Shown in pieces: positions 45,984 to 56,991 of a stretch of DNA of 64,000 nt. The DNA is from Paramecium octaurelia (Eukaryota > Ciliophora > Oligohymenophorea > Peniculida > Parameciidae): positions 66,747-130,746 of the forward strand of contig CAJJDP010000030.1 in NCBI GenBank assembly GCA_905182995.1. Reading direction: 5' to 3'. The notes beneath the pieces were generated by a model. The model saw only the letters and a list, made by a program, of their open reading frames with translations, did no database searches and was not told where the DNA came from. Position numbers and translations under genes: made by a program. Each line of letters opens with the position of its first letter. Position 1 is the first letter of the stretch.

Positions 45984-47118
45984 TCACAATTTATTGGATA
46001 GTATTTTTTAAACATCCTCTCTCCCAAGTAAATTTTAAAGACGCTTAACATATTCTTTAAAATCTTCATCAGAAACTGCAGAAAAATATTCAATAGCCTA
46101 GTTAGATAGATGCTTACTTATTGATATGAGTCCATAAGAGAATTCAGAGTCTAAGGGTTGAGTTCCTGTTCTAGAGATTTCTCATAGTAACTCACAGAAT
46201 CAAGGAGTTTTTGGATTTCAAAATTCTCAAACTTTTATAAGGTTACTTCTTCTTCCTGGATTTTTTTACCGGAAGCACCAGTTTTGTAAAGAAGGATTGA
46301 ATCCATAAATTAATCGATGTTTGAAGGGGTTAATGTTTGAATTCTGAAATTGTCATCAGATCTCCATGTTAATTAGGCACTATTCTCTATCTTTTCAACT
46401 TTAATTAAGTCTTTAGTAGGTTAAAAGCTTTAGAGAATCAAGACTTTATTTTAGTACTCCAAAGTCAAGATATAACTATTGCTTAATTATAATATTTTCT
46501 GATAAGATCTTCCACTTATTATTTCTTTGCATTAAAAGTATTCGACATCTTCTAATCCCAATGATCCCTCGTATTCCTAATCTAAATTATATTTGCCCAA
46601 GGAAAGCAAATGATCTCTGTCATCTTTATAATGTCTCACTTAATCCTAATTATAGAAGATTCATGGAGTTACGAGAAATTTAGGAAATTTTTGAATGATT
46701 TCATTGAGCAAAATGGATGGGCTCCATTATTAATGCAAAACATCTTCGATATAGTCTCTTCCATCAGCAAAAGTGGGTTTAGTCAACTAGTGTGATAAAA
46801 TTTGATTAGTACATGACTAAGAAGATGAACTCTGGGAAACACGAAAGGGAATTTATTATCTAGATATAAGCAAAATTTGATGGGTTTGCCTTAATTTAAG
46901 GGTACGACTGGTTCCATTTCAACCTACATAGTGAACTATTAGTACGATGATTTGTAAATTATTAGACAATTGCTTCAAGTTAATTTTGAATTCATTCCTG
47001 TCTAGGACCTCTAACTATTTTAATTCTAGAGATAAAATTAAGGAGTACCCTTTCGAATTCTTTTGATTTGGATTTCGTTTTTGAAAATATTCACAATGTA
47101 GTTGTCTGGATTGTCCAT
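45984..47118 (-). CDS. E2-like (UEV/RWD-fold) protein lacking the catalytic cysteine, with a novel C-terminal domain
   Basis: ATG complement at 47116-47118 (MDNPDNYIVNIFKNEIQIKR), TGA 45984-45986. At least four introns (23, 22, 26 and 27 nt, then a 20-nt one near the 3' end) must be removed; each restores one frame. The spliced N-terminal half reads FCLYLDNKFPFVFPRVHLLS, then TKPTFADGRDYIEDVLHQQW followed by SPSILLNEII. This is the ubiquitin-conjugating fold pattern 'FPF.PP.v...DG.iC.d.l...WSP...l..ii', but the active-site Cys position is Ile, so it should not carry ubiquitin. The C-terminal half (YEGSLGLEDVEYFQCKEI; TWRSDDNFRIQTLTPSNI; AIEYFSAVSDEDFKEYV) is ordered but unrecognised. TSG101- or VPS37A-like ESCRT subunits are alternatives, though no Mod(r) or steadiness box is seen. 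Confidence 0.6.
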
Positions 47119-47292
47119 TATTAAATAAATAATATAATAAAATTGGATTGGTCATTTTAGAATCAAAAGGATGAAAGTTCTTGATACTTTCAGATTCCTT
47201 AGTAATGGGATTGCAATTGTGATTAACTTTTACAATGCACCACACTTGTTTGGATGTGAATATTTTCAAATTATAATATTTTATAAATAGTT

Positions 47293-48056
47293 ATGGATAT
47301 CGACTGCAATGACTATCTAAGGATGAGAGATATTAAAATATCAGAACCAATATCTCATCAAAAGATAGTGCAACTTGAAATTCTGATCCATTGGATCTTT
47401 ATGGTTTTTTATTAGTAGTATTTTAGATTTCTGAGAAAAATACCCTTAATACCAAAACAATAGAATTGGCTGCAATTTTAATAAAGATTTATGTTTCTCA
47501 AAAGCAGATGCAACCGGATAATTTAAAATTATTGGGAATAGCCTCATTAATGATTGCAGTCAAAGTAAACTAGTTTTTAATATCTTAAATAAGTTTAATG
47601 AATGTCAAACCTAAATCAATATGAACATAGACGATTGTGCATCACAATGTAACTTTGAATTTAGTTCTAAATAAATATTGGAAATGGAAATGAGCATTCT
47701 GACACTTGTGGAGTATGATGTAAATATCACCACAATAACTGACTATTACAATCAACAGGCAGTTCATTCTGATCTTATTTTGTTTGTCACTCTAGATTCA
47801 GACTTCCTTTACTATTAAAAATACGAATTGTATGAAGCTATAACCAATTTTTATTCTTAAGATACAGAAAATATACCAATGCAAATTAAAAATGTATGAA
47901 TTCAACAAAAAGTAGGTTATCTAAAAAATAAACCAGAAGATATAAAAATTGACATCAACTGAAAGTTAGCAAATTCCATCAATCAGAAGAAAGAGGATCT
48001 TTAAAAGAAAATTCAGAAGTGCTAAATAATAAGTCACTTCAAACAACATGCAGTGA
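47293..48056 (+). CDS. Cyclin-like protein
   Basis: The middle exon shows a cyclin-box pattern: NTKTIELAAILIKIYVSQKQ and LKLLGIASLMIAVK. After one or two miniature introns (around 47570-47625) comes CNFEFSSKQILEMEMSILTL followed by VEYDVNIT, the second half of the box. The tail is Lys/Arg/Gln-rich after a 22-nt intron near 47894-47915 and ends RSAKQQVTSNNMQ at TGA 48054-48056. The upstream ATG at 47293 (MDIDCNDYLRMRDI) is in another frame and no GT donor lies between, so the start is unresolved: a frame error or a missed upstream exon. It presumably activates a CDK; the subclass (A/B-like) is uncertain. Confidence 0.5.
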
Positions 48057-48474
48057 AAATATGATTTCAATTACAATTTATGATTAAAATCACCAAATCG
48101 GTGCAGTACATGTAAACAATTCATTTTCCTTGACCTTTTTCAAAATAAAATAAATTTGTTGCTAATCTAATTATTCAAATTTTGAAGTTTTGGAGGGAAA
48201 TAATTTAGTTTATTAAAATCCTTGAATTGATCTTTAATTTATATCTCTTGAAGTCTCATTTCTTATTAAAGATCATAATTATTATGTAATTAAAATTATT
48301 AATATTTACAGTAGTTTCAACTTCTCTTGTAATTTCACTATAATAAAAAGAGTGCTGAGCTTCCTCTCGTTTTTGCAAGTGAACTCAGTCCAAAGTGATC
48401 AAATATCATTATAATACTTATTTACAAAATAATGTTAATTTTTGAATTAAAATCTTTTATTTAATTATAAACAA
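48057..48474. other. Intergenic region upstream of eL32
   Basis: About 420 bp, AT-rich, ending in the presumed promoter of the ribosomal protein gene. A somewhat more mixed patch (GAGTGCTGAGCTTCCTCTCG and following) lies at about 48350-48400, roughly 100 bp before the ATG. No frame or known motif is assigned. Confidence 0.35.
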
Positions 48475-48910
48475 ATGGTTGTCAAATCACTTGCTCATAA
48501 AAGAATAGTGCACAAGAGAACAAAGAGATTTGTTAGATTTGAATCAGAGGACTACCCTCATAAATTGAGACCAAGTTGGAGAAGACCAAGAGGTATTGAT
48601 AACAGAGTCAGAAGAAGATTCAGAGGCAATAGACCTATGCCCAAAGCTGGTTATAGAGGTGATAAGAAGACTAGGTATTAAACTCTATGCTCAATTTAGA
48701 TATTTGGATTAAACTGGTTTCAGAAAATTGCTTATAACTAATGAAAAGGATCTTGAATTATTATTAACAAATAATAGAACTTTTGCAGGGGAATTAGCTC
48801 ACAACCTTTCTGCCAGAAAAAGAGCAACTCTTGTTAGAAGAGCAGCTGAACTCAATGTTAGATTAACAAATGGAAAAGGCAAAGTAAGAGCAGAAGAGAA
48901 AAAGGAATGA
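48475..48910 (+). CDS. RPL32: 60S ribosomal protein eL32
   Basis: Large-subunit ribosomal protein. ATG 48475 ([20 protein letters not shown]). Exon 1 carries the diagnostic block [19 protein letters not shown] and [14 protein letters not shown]. The 25-nt intron at 48675-48699 (GTATTA...ATTTAG) splits the Arg codon. Exon 2 continues [20 protein letters not shown], then [20 protein letters not shown] and [16 protein letters not shown], ending at TGA 48908-48910. About 136 residues, normal length. Reading through the intron would instead give a 68-residue truncated product in the standard code. Confidence 0.95.
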
Positions 48911-49033
48911 TCAATTTCATTGTTTAATAACTAAATACATCTGTATATCAGCATTCATCAACTAATAAGTTCAATTAGCCTAATAAATATTAATCTTAAA
49001 TTATCTATTACATTCCTTACAGGTTGAATTAAG
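48911..49033. other. Short convergent intergenic region
   Basis: About 120 bp between the eL32 stop and the stop of the importin-like gene; nothing recognisable. Confidence 0.3.
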
Positions 49034-52024
49034 TCATAACTTACTAGTTATAGATATAATTATTACATTTATGGTTGCTAAAACTAATTATTGGATATTT
49101 AGTTTATTATAATGTAAGTTTCTTTCAAATAATTCCTCTTTTCTTAAGCTCTCCCTATTCGTACTTAACCTTACTTTCTCAAAACTGTAGTACTGAATTC
49201 GATTCTTTATTTACTATTCTCTAAATTCTTCGTTCTAATAATCAATAAAATATTGAATTTCAACTAAACTTTCTTTTAATATAGACTCTATTAACCTCTA
49301 CAATATAGGTTGAGATATGTATTTTAAAAAATATAAAGTAGTTATTGTATTTAGTTTTTTATTTCCCTTATTTATGATATTGATTGAATTTTCTTGCCAT
49401 TAAATGAAGTATTAATCATTATTTGGGAAATTTGATGTTATTAATTCCAAAAAATAAGTTTCTTCTTTAAAGAAAAATATATTCAAAATGTTAATTACTC
49501 TCGTCTTTAATTCAACAAATTGAAATGATTTTAGTTAAATTTACTGAAAACCTAAAAATTCTTTCAGTAAATAAAGAATCAAGTTTCCATAGCATGTAGC
49601 GTCTATTTTACCTATTTATTATAAAATTATTGTTTCCAGAACATTAAGACAATTATTTTTCATTTCTACTGATTATTCAATATCAATTATGGTTTATGCT
49701 TTGATCATTAATGAAGCCAACATTTAATATAAATTATTGGATATGGGTAATAAATCTAATAATATCAATTCGTTTATCATTAATAATATATAGCATTGAA
49801 TTGATTAATTCTCTAGATTTTATAATAACAGATTTTCATTTTTCAAGAATAACCCTTGTAATAAAATGCCTGTAGTACTATCATTCACACCTTTATTGTA
49901 TTCATAAAGCAATTTTAGATACAAATCTAAAATGTCTTGATGATTGCTTTAAATATTTTGAGTAATAAATATTATTGCTAATTAAATAAGTTAATCTGGT
50001 ACGTTTCTAAAAGGAAAACCAATTAATAGCTTTTTAAACATTTCACAAAAATTTACAACTACTAAATTTGTTTTTATGTTAAACAAATTAATTAAGCAGT
50101 CATTTTATAATAACTTATTTATAATAGAATCTGTTGAGATTACTAAAGAAGTGTATATAAAATGATATAGAAAGTCGTTAATAATCTAAATGTAATGGGA
50201 TATATCATCCTCTCTTAATATGTTATGTAATATAGAAACGATTTGTCCTAATTTTATCAAAGTTGCATAATCAATTTTATTTACCTTGATTGTGAAAGCT
50301 TAATTAATACAATCTAATCCTGCAATTTTAATTGCTATATCAACTGATTTTAGGATTATCAATATTGTTTGTTCAAGAAATTAGTCAAACTCAGACTGCG
50401 AAAATTTAGAAATAAATTCTTTTCCTAACATAATAAATCTATAATAGTTTCTTGGATTCTCAGTCTAAAATAAATAATTTAAAATGGGCATGAAAGAAAA
50501 AGTTTACAATTTCTATTTTTCTTGAATTTTTATAGCCTTACCAAATAGTTAAAAGAAACTATCTAAAAGTTCAGTTTTAATGACTGAATAATTGGTTGAT
50601 ATTAATTGTTAAGTATTTTCTATTATATAGCTTAATATCTATTAAGGAAATCTACTTATCAATTATTCTTAACATTCAGCACATAAAATTTAGGTTGATT
50701 CACTAACATCGTCTTTATCATCATTTGTTTTGCTTTTTGAATCGTGCTCGATTTCTAAGATTTCTTTGATATTAGAGTTTCTCTTTGAAGAATTAATAAC
50801 GATTAATCTCTCCAAAAAAAAGATTATATGAGTATTAAAATAACCCTAAAAGGTTTCATGACATACTTCTCTTAACTGAATATAAACTTGAGATTTTGGC
50901 TAAGGAATAGTTGCTTTGAATTATTCCTTTGAACAATAATAAAAATGAGTCTATAAAATCTTTGTTAATGATGCTAGCCCTATGTTGATCAATCGATTTT
51001 CAGGTTCAACTTAATGTAATATGATTTATAAAATTGCCAAGTAGCCCTAAAGTGAATAGCCAATGCTAATTGGATATAATTATTATAAACTTGCTAAACT
51101 AGAAATCAAAGTTTTTAAATGAGCTTTTATAATTTCAGAATTTTGATGTGCTTTTAAGAGTTCTGTAGCTTTCTGTAGTAAAACTATAAAAATGTCCGAT
51201 ATAGTTTGTCTAAAGATATTAATTTTCTTACAAGTCTTCCTCTTAATGAAAAGGCATTACTAAGTAGCTTAATATTTAATCTAATTTTTAGGAAGTCTTT
51301 TAAAGCAATACATTACAGGTAATTTAAGAAGTTTTTGATAAATCTTAAAATTGTAATTAGGTAACGTATTTCCATAGAGGCGTAAACATGGGTAAAACCT
51401 TTTGACTAAACTCTTTTTACAAGATTTTAAAGGCCACTAAGCTCTATAAAACAATTATTACTTAGTCTATTTTTCGAAACTTCTTTTTAGACTGACTTCA
51501 ATGTTCTTACAAAATCGTATATTGGATGTGAAACCACGTTATCAAATTAACTAATTTACTATAGAGTTGAGATGAAATAATTTTCCAAATCCTAAAATTT
51601 TCCCGGGAAATCATATTTAACTATTACTTATATAATTTGATTCAAAATGTTTCTCTCCTTTCGTTCGATATTCTGAGTAAGTAGTTTTACTAAGGATTGT
51701 TTGACATGAGTTTTTAATTGTTCATTTAAAATATTAGCCCTTTTCCCATTTACTATTGATGCTTTTATCCAATTCCTTGTAATTGCATTTTTCAACAATA
51801 ATAATGATTAAAGTCTCAAGACCTCAGTCTAAGTTTTATTTCTGAAGATGTACATTATCATTTTCGTAAATGTGTATAAGAGATAGCAAAAATTAGGGTT
51901 CATTCTATTCAAGTTATCTTAAAAATTCACTAGCTTAATTTCGCTGCTATTCATCCTTTGTAAATAGAATTAAATTAAAAGAATATTTGATTTTTTCAGG
52001 GTCAGGTAGCTAGCAATCCTTCAT
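49034..52024 (-). CDS. Importin-7/8-like nuclear transport receptor
   Basis: ATG complement at 52022-52024 (MKDCQLPDPEKIKYSFNLIL), TGA 49034-49036. A 25-nt intron near 51847-51871 removes a TGA and joins to EVLRLQSLLLLKNAITRNWI. Then come ILNEQLKTHVKQSLVKLLTQ and NQIIQVIVKYDFPGKFQDLE. This matches the importin-beta N-domain of IPO7/8-type receptors ('FKN.i...W', 'R..i...l', 'I...DFPG.W..l'). The rest is helical HEAT-like sequence, Ile/Leu/Asn-rich, to a C-terminus containing QYYSFEKVRLSTNRESLRKE. About 950-990 residues with several miniature introns. It carries cargo such as ribosomal proteins or histones in other eukaryotes; the substrate here is unknown. Composition is more diverged than importin beta-1 at 3805-6524. 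Confidence 0.7.
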
Positions 52025-52656
52025 TTTAGATGTATTATTTTAAGGTTAATTTATAAAATAAATACAGAAAAATGGAAAGTGAATTAAACTAGATCAAACA
52101 TCTCCTAGATTCGATTATAACTAATTGGAATTTGTTATAATAGTTAAACATAAATAAAAGGAATTATTTAGAAGTTTAATCATTAAGCAAAAATATTTAA
52201 TGTAATTTTTTCAATTAAACTTAGAGATCTTTAAAATATAAAATATAGATGACTTTTTTACATTATGCATAAATTATTTAGTGGCTATGAAAATAAACGT
52301 AATATAAAGTAGGTATATTCAAAAGATATTTGAATATATTCTATATATTTGTTATATTATTTAGAATTTGTAACTTAAAAATTTAATATTAAATTGATTT
52401 TTAAGATCTATCAATTCTCTGTTTAAGATAATTCAATGCAAAACTAGAGATTACTTAATTTATTAGCTCTTATCAATTCTAATTAATTTATTTTATCTGA
52501 GATTTGTTAATTCCTTTAACTTAGTTTAAGGTTGATTTCAAATTTCATGTAAATAATTATTGATTAATAATAAATGATCTTAGGAATTATATTAAAAAGC
52601 ATGAATTAAAAAAGAAGTATTTAGTGGTAATATTTATTATCATAATATAATAACAT
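52025..52656. other. AT-rich intergenic region
   Basis: About 630 bp between the importin-like gene (start) and the 3' end of the next minus-strand gene. No sustained frame, repeat or RNA recognised. Confidence 0.4.
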
Positions 52657-53892
52657 TCATTCATTCTATATTTCTTCTTGAACATCCTACTCTATTTTAT
52701 TTTTTGGAGATTCCAGAATATTTGGAATCTCATTTTGATCTCCATTTTAACTTATATTTTATTCATCTAGTTAAATATTATTTTAATTTTATTAATTGAT
52801 TTCCTCCTTTGTATTTTAATTCTGATTCTCATTTTAATCATTATCTTCATCTTATTTAGAATCATGTTATTGATGTTAATCATTAATTTCATTAATCTAT
52901 TATATAGAAATTTTCGAAGACTAGTCCTAGGAGGGTTAACTTAAGTGAGGACGCTCTTTATCTTTATTAGCTTCTTCATCATCTGAATTAAAATTTGAGA
53001 TTTCCTTATTCTAATCACTAAATTTAACTTGTTTACTTACTCCTTTTATTTAGGTTGCAAATATTTTTCAGCAAATTCCTTGGCTGTCATAGTCAAAGCT
53101 GATTCTAATTCTTCAAAGGCTGTTTTTTACATTTATTATGTATTTTACAATTTTTATAGCAAATCCATTTCATAAGTTTCGATTTACTCAATTTCTAATT
53201 ATATTTGTAACAAGTACCTTTTTGCTTAAATTCTTTAAGCTTTTGTTCAGAATCTAGCTTTTTTCCTAATTAAACCTTAATTGCTTCTCTCTTTTCCATC
53301 TATATTCTTTCCATAACTCTATTTATATCTCTGGATTCTCTAATAATTTAATTCTTTTCCTTCAAAGAAGTCAAGGATTGTTTCTAAATATTTTATTTTT
53401 TCAATTCAATTTTCTTGGATTGTTCTTTTATTATAAAGGCTTTTTGTGCTTTTTCATTTCTGTGCTTCTAAATTAATAATTTATGCTCTTTTTCTTATTA
53501 TTTTCTAATTTGTTGTTATTATTCTTATTTTTTTTATAGAGATTCCTTTTCTTCCTCTCTCTAAATTGAATCATAAAACATTTACTTTTTTAAGTTTCTC
53601 TTCATTTTTTTTCTTTAAATAATAAATCTCTAAAGCTTTTTTTCTGGTTTCTTCTATTTTTTTTAGAGTGCGTATTTCTTCCTATTTCAATAATGCTACT
53701 CTATTGTCTAATAGTTATTTGTGGGCCTCAATTGTTTTCCTTTCTCTCTTGGCAGTGTTATACAATTTTATTATATCTTTATCATCTTCCGTTTCATTGT
53801 CATTAGTAAAGAGATCATCAATATATGCTTACTAATTTAGGAAATTAAAATACTTTTTAAACACTTTTTCGTTAAGAATTGATATCGGCCAT
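52657..53892 (-). CDS. Coiled-coil protein, Lys/Glu/Gln-rich
   Basis: ATG complement at 53890-53892 (MADINSQRKSVQK). A 22-nt intron follows immediately, then an acidic patch, QAYIDDLFTNDNETEDDKDI. Most of the protein is continuous coiled coil: KLYNTAKRERKTIEAHKQLL, LKQEEIRTLKKIEETRKKAL and, after a 25-nt intron near 53570-53594, EEEKESLQKKQEQQQQIRKQ. The C-terminal third is Asn/Asp/Glu/Gln-rich and acidic, with EIPNILESPKNKIEQDVQEE at the end. TGA 52657-52659. About 390 residues. The pattern fits a cytoskeletal or ciliary protein; no family is assigned. Confidence 0.6.
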
Positions 53893-54195
53893 TATGGAAA
53901 AGCTTAATTTTTATTTAATATTTAATTAATTTTAGAAGAATTAATTTTATAAACAAATAGTAATTTTAGCATTCATCAAAGGGAAAATAATAAAAATATT
54001 ATAATTTCTATTAATAAGTTGTAAGTCAATAGAAAATATTCATAGATCAAAATAAGAAATTTGATTTTAATTTCTACTAATAAAATAGTAATTAAAATTT
54101 ATAATGTAAAAATAACAGCATTAATTACAAATAAATTATAGAAAATTGATTAAATTGTTAAAGAAAAAAAAAGACTTAATTAAAACTAAAATGAA
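53893..54195. other. AT-rich intergenic region
   Basis: About 300 bp with A/T-rich near-repeats of the form AATTTCTAYTAATAA at 54005-54080. No gene seen. Confidence 0.3.
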
Positions 54196-54477
54196 TCAAA
54201 TTTAAAAACTTTGTTCAATCTGTGTTTTCGACTCTGATTCAATTGTTGGATGTTTTAGTTTACTATGGAGATTTAGAGAAGCTTCTGAACCATATGATTT
54301 TTCACATTAAGTACATTTATATAATTTAGAAATTTGTGTAGCTTTTCTTCTCTATTTCTTTTGAGGCTAAATACATTATTTATCGAATTAACTATTCTAA
54401 TCTTTGATAAACTGGATTTGTTGTTGTAAGACTTAATTAAATAAAAATATTTTTCTTGACTCCAAAAGATAATTCAT
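54196..54477 (-). CDS. Small single C2H2 zinc-finger protein
   Basis: Intron-free complement frame of 93 codons plus stop: ATG at 54475-54477 (MNYLLESRKIFLFNQVLQQQ), TGA 54196-54198. A basic segment (QPQKKQRRKATQISKLY) precedes one zinc finger, KCTQCEKSYGSEASLNLHSK followed by LKH. This is C-x2-C-x12-H-x5-H with the usual aromatic (Tyr) and Leu core positions. The end is Ser/Glu/Gln-rich. One finger plus a basic patch could bind nucleic acid or protein. The start may lie further upstream if an intron was missed. Confidence 0.6.
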
Positions 54478-54670
54478 CTTTGAATCAAAGTTCGGACATT
54501 CTATAATAGATACAAATATATACAAGAGATAGCACTGCCTAATATAGAGAAAAATGGATTGTGGCTTTGGTCGTTCAATTAATTCATACCCAGAATAAAT
54601 AATTTAAATTTTAATTTTATTTATGTCATGATTAGTGATTTAAATAATTTTAGAAAACATAATTTTTTTC

Positions 54671-55701
54671 ATGAGAAAAAATTATATAATTATTGATGAT
54701 CGTGAAAGATCTCGTTCAAAAGAAAAACAGACGAAACCAGTTTAAGTCATAGATTTAGAAGAATCCTGTTATTCTTTAGACAAAGGTGATATCATAGGGG
54801 GAAAGTACAAATATTTAGAGAGAATTAACGAAGGAACCTTTGGAAGAGTCATCAAAGTTAGAGATGTTTAATCAAATAATTAAAGGGCTTTGAAAGTAAG
54901 ATTGTTTTTTATAAGTAGATCATTAAAAACTCTTTTCACGATTACGAAAAGGAATACTAAGCAGTATAATTTTTAAATTTATTCCCTAAATTAATTGACC
55001 ATCCTGGTAGACATCATATAGTAAAGGTGTATGATTTTTTTTATCACAAATAATGTCAATGTATTCTAATGGAGGCCTTGGGTCCCTCTCTATATGAATC
55101 CTTAATAAAAAAACGATTTACATCATAATAAGTCAAATCTATCATGTAACAGTTATTAAATGCCATTGATTACATGCATGAGCTTTAATATCTTCATACC
55201 GATATTAAATTAGAAAATATTCTCTTTAAATCATAATTTGATGAAGTTAATGTGAAAATAATAGACTTTGGAAATGTTGTGTACGGTAGACAGTTTTATA
55301 AAGGATTGGTCAATACAGAAGAATATAGGGCACCTGAAGTTATTTTGGGACTAGAATGGAATTCAAAGCAAGATATTTGGTGTCTTGGATGTCTAATGCA
55401 TGAAATGTTTTTCTAAAAAGAGTTGTTTGGCAAACTAAAAAATAATAACTAAAAACATCTGTTGATGATTGAATATCTAAATGGTCCATTTCCGTAATGG
55501 ATGATTAAAGATTCCAAATTTTTTTCTAAAGGTAGAGTAATTTCCGATTAATTTATGAGACAAGGAATTTCATTTTCTCATCTCTCAGATATTAATATTC
55601 ACTCTTCATTCATCGAATTATTAAGATGGATGTTGAAAACTGATCCAAAAGAAAGACCCTCTGCTAAAGAATTACTGAAACATAATTATTTTAAAATATG
55701 A
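54671..55701 (+). CDS. CLK/LAMMER-like dual-specificity protein kinase
   Basis: ATG 54671 (MRKNYIIIDDRERSRSKEKQ), TGA 55699-55701, with a 23-nt intron near 54896-54918. Kinase landmarks: glycine loop RINEGTFGRVIKVRD, ATP Lys in RALKIIKNSF, ILMEALGPSLYESL (the family has 'EmLG.S'), catalytic loop YLHTDIKLENILF, DFG in IIDFGNVVYG, EEYRAPEVILGLEWNSKQD and DIWCLGCLMHEM. The catalytic loop HTD.K.EN and the 'YRAPEVILGL.W....D.W..GC...E' block are CLK-group marks. A classical EHLAMMER string is absent; KHLLMIEYLNGPFPQWM occupies the equivalent 'ehl.mm...lGp.P..m' place. CLKs phosphorylate SR splicing factors, a role that would matter in a genome with this many introns. About 335 residues, catalytically complete. 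Confidence 0.8.
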
Positions 55702-56991
55702 AATAATACCTATTAATTATAAATAATCCAAATATAAAAGATTATTTTACTATAATAGAAGAGGATAAATGATAATTTCCCTTTAGCATTTAAACAACTG
55801 ACCTTATTTGATTTTTAATATTTTATTTTAGTGGGAATTAACATTTATAGATATAATAATTTATTGATTTATCATTGTATCAAGAATATAGTCTATAAAA
55901 TCTCGTTTGATCTTTATTTAATTTATCCTCATGACAATTTTTCCATTATAGTCAATATTTAAATTTAAAGTTAAAGTTTAATTCTATGATATAAGTATTA
56001 TTAATCATATCATAATTGATTGATATTATTATTATAGTATGTCTGTTTACTTTTATTTCAATTATACTTTTTATAGATTGATGATGTTTTCATCTTCTTT
56101 GAATGAAATTTACCAAAAAAGTATTCATTTTTTCATTACATTTTATGAGTACTCTTATTTTCTTTAATATGCAACAAGGTAAATGTGACTTGTAACTTTG
56201 TATTTTCTGAAATTCCAATCATATAAGTTTTATTTTTATCTTAGTAAAAATAACTAAATAACTAGTCTTATTCCCCTTCATATATTTAGTAAAATTTTAT
56301 TATTTTTGATTGCTTTACTATATTCTTAGAATTGTTTCGCACTTTTAGTTTCAATCCCCTCACTTTTAGATTTCTCCTATGAGAACCAAAATTATATTTA
56401 TTATAAAAAATATTAATAGAATATAATTAAAGACAATTTTTACTATAGAGTTAAAGCTCATTTAGAAATTGATAAACTCTTATGAAATAAGTTTACAAAG
56501 AAATTAATGAAAATTTTTTGAGGATTGCCTGTATGCTATCAATATTAGTACAAAAATAAGGTTAAATTGCCATAGTGTAAAAATAGTATTGTATCTGAAA
56601 TAAAAAATAAAAAATGAAATTTTGAAGATAAAAGCAATTTAAAAATAAAATTAGAGTAAACATGAATTACAAATTATTAGAATAATAATATTTAACTATT
56701 AAAGATAATATTAGAATTAAAAAGCAATTTCTTATGCTATATTAAAATTAATAAGAAAAACAGTAATTTTTTTGAATTGTAGAAATTAAACTAAACTGAA
56801 TAAATGAAAGGTGTTTTGCCCATATTGGATTTAATCAAAAATATTCCTATTAAATAAATATGTAATAGGAATATAATGAATAGGAAATTCAGTAGAATAA
56901 GAAAAATTATTAAAATAAATTCTTCATATTTATTAGAACAAAATATAGATAAAATAAATTGAATCTTTAAATTTGAACAAATGATATTAAA
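55702..56991. other. Long AT-rich gene-poor stretch
   Basis: About 1.3 kb with no confident gene. Very AT-rich with many short frames on both strands, none with protein-like composition. The last 350 bp, before the kelch gene, are A-rich on the + strand. No RNA gene, tandem array or known motif seen. Confidence 0.45.

Noticed and set aside
46610-46795. Plus-strand ORF beginning MISVIFIMSHLILIIEDSW
   Set aside because: Antisense to the UEV-like gene, whose spliced frame is continuous through the same bases and has a recognisable fold pattern.
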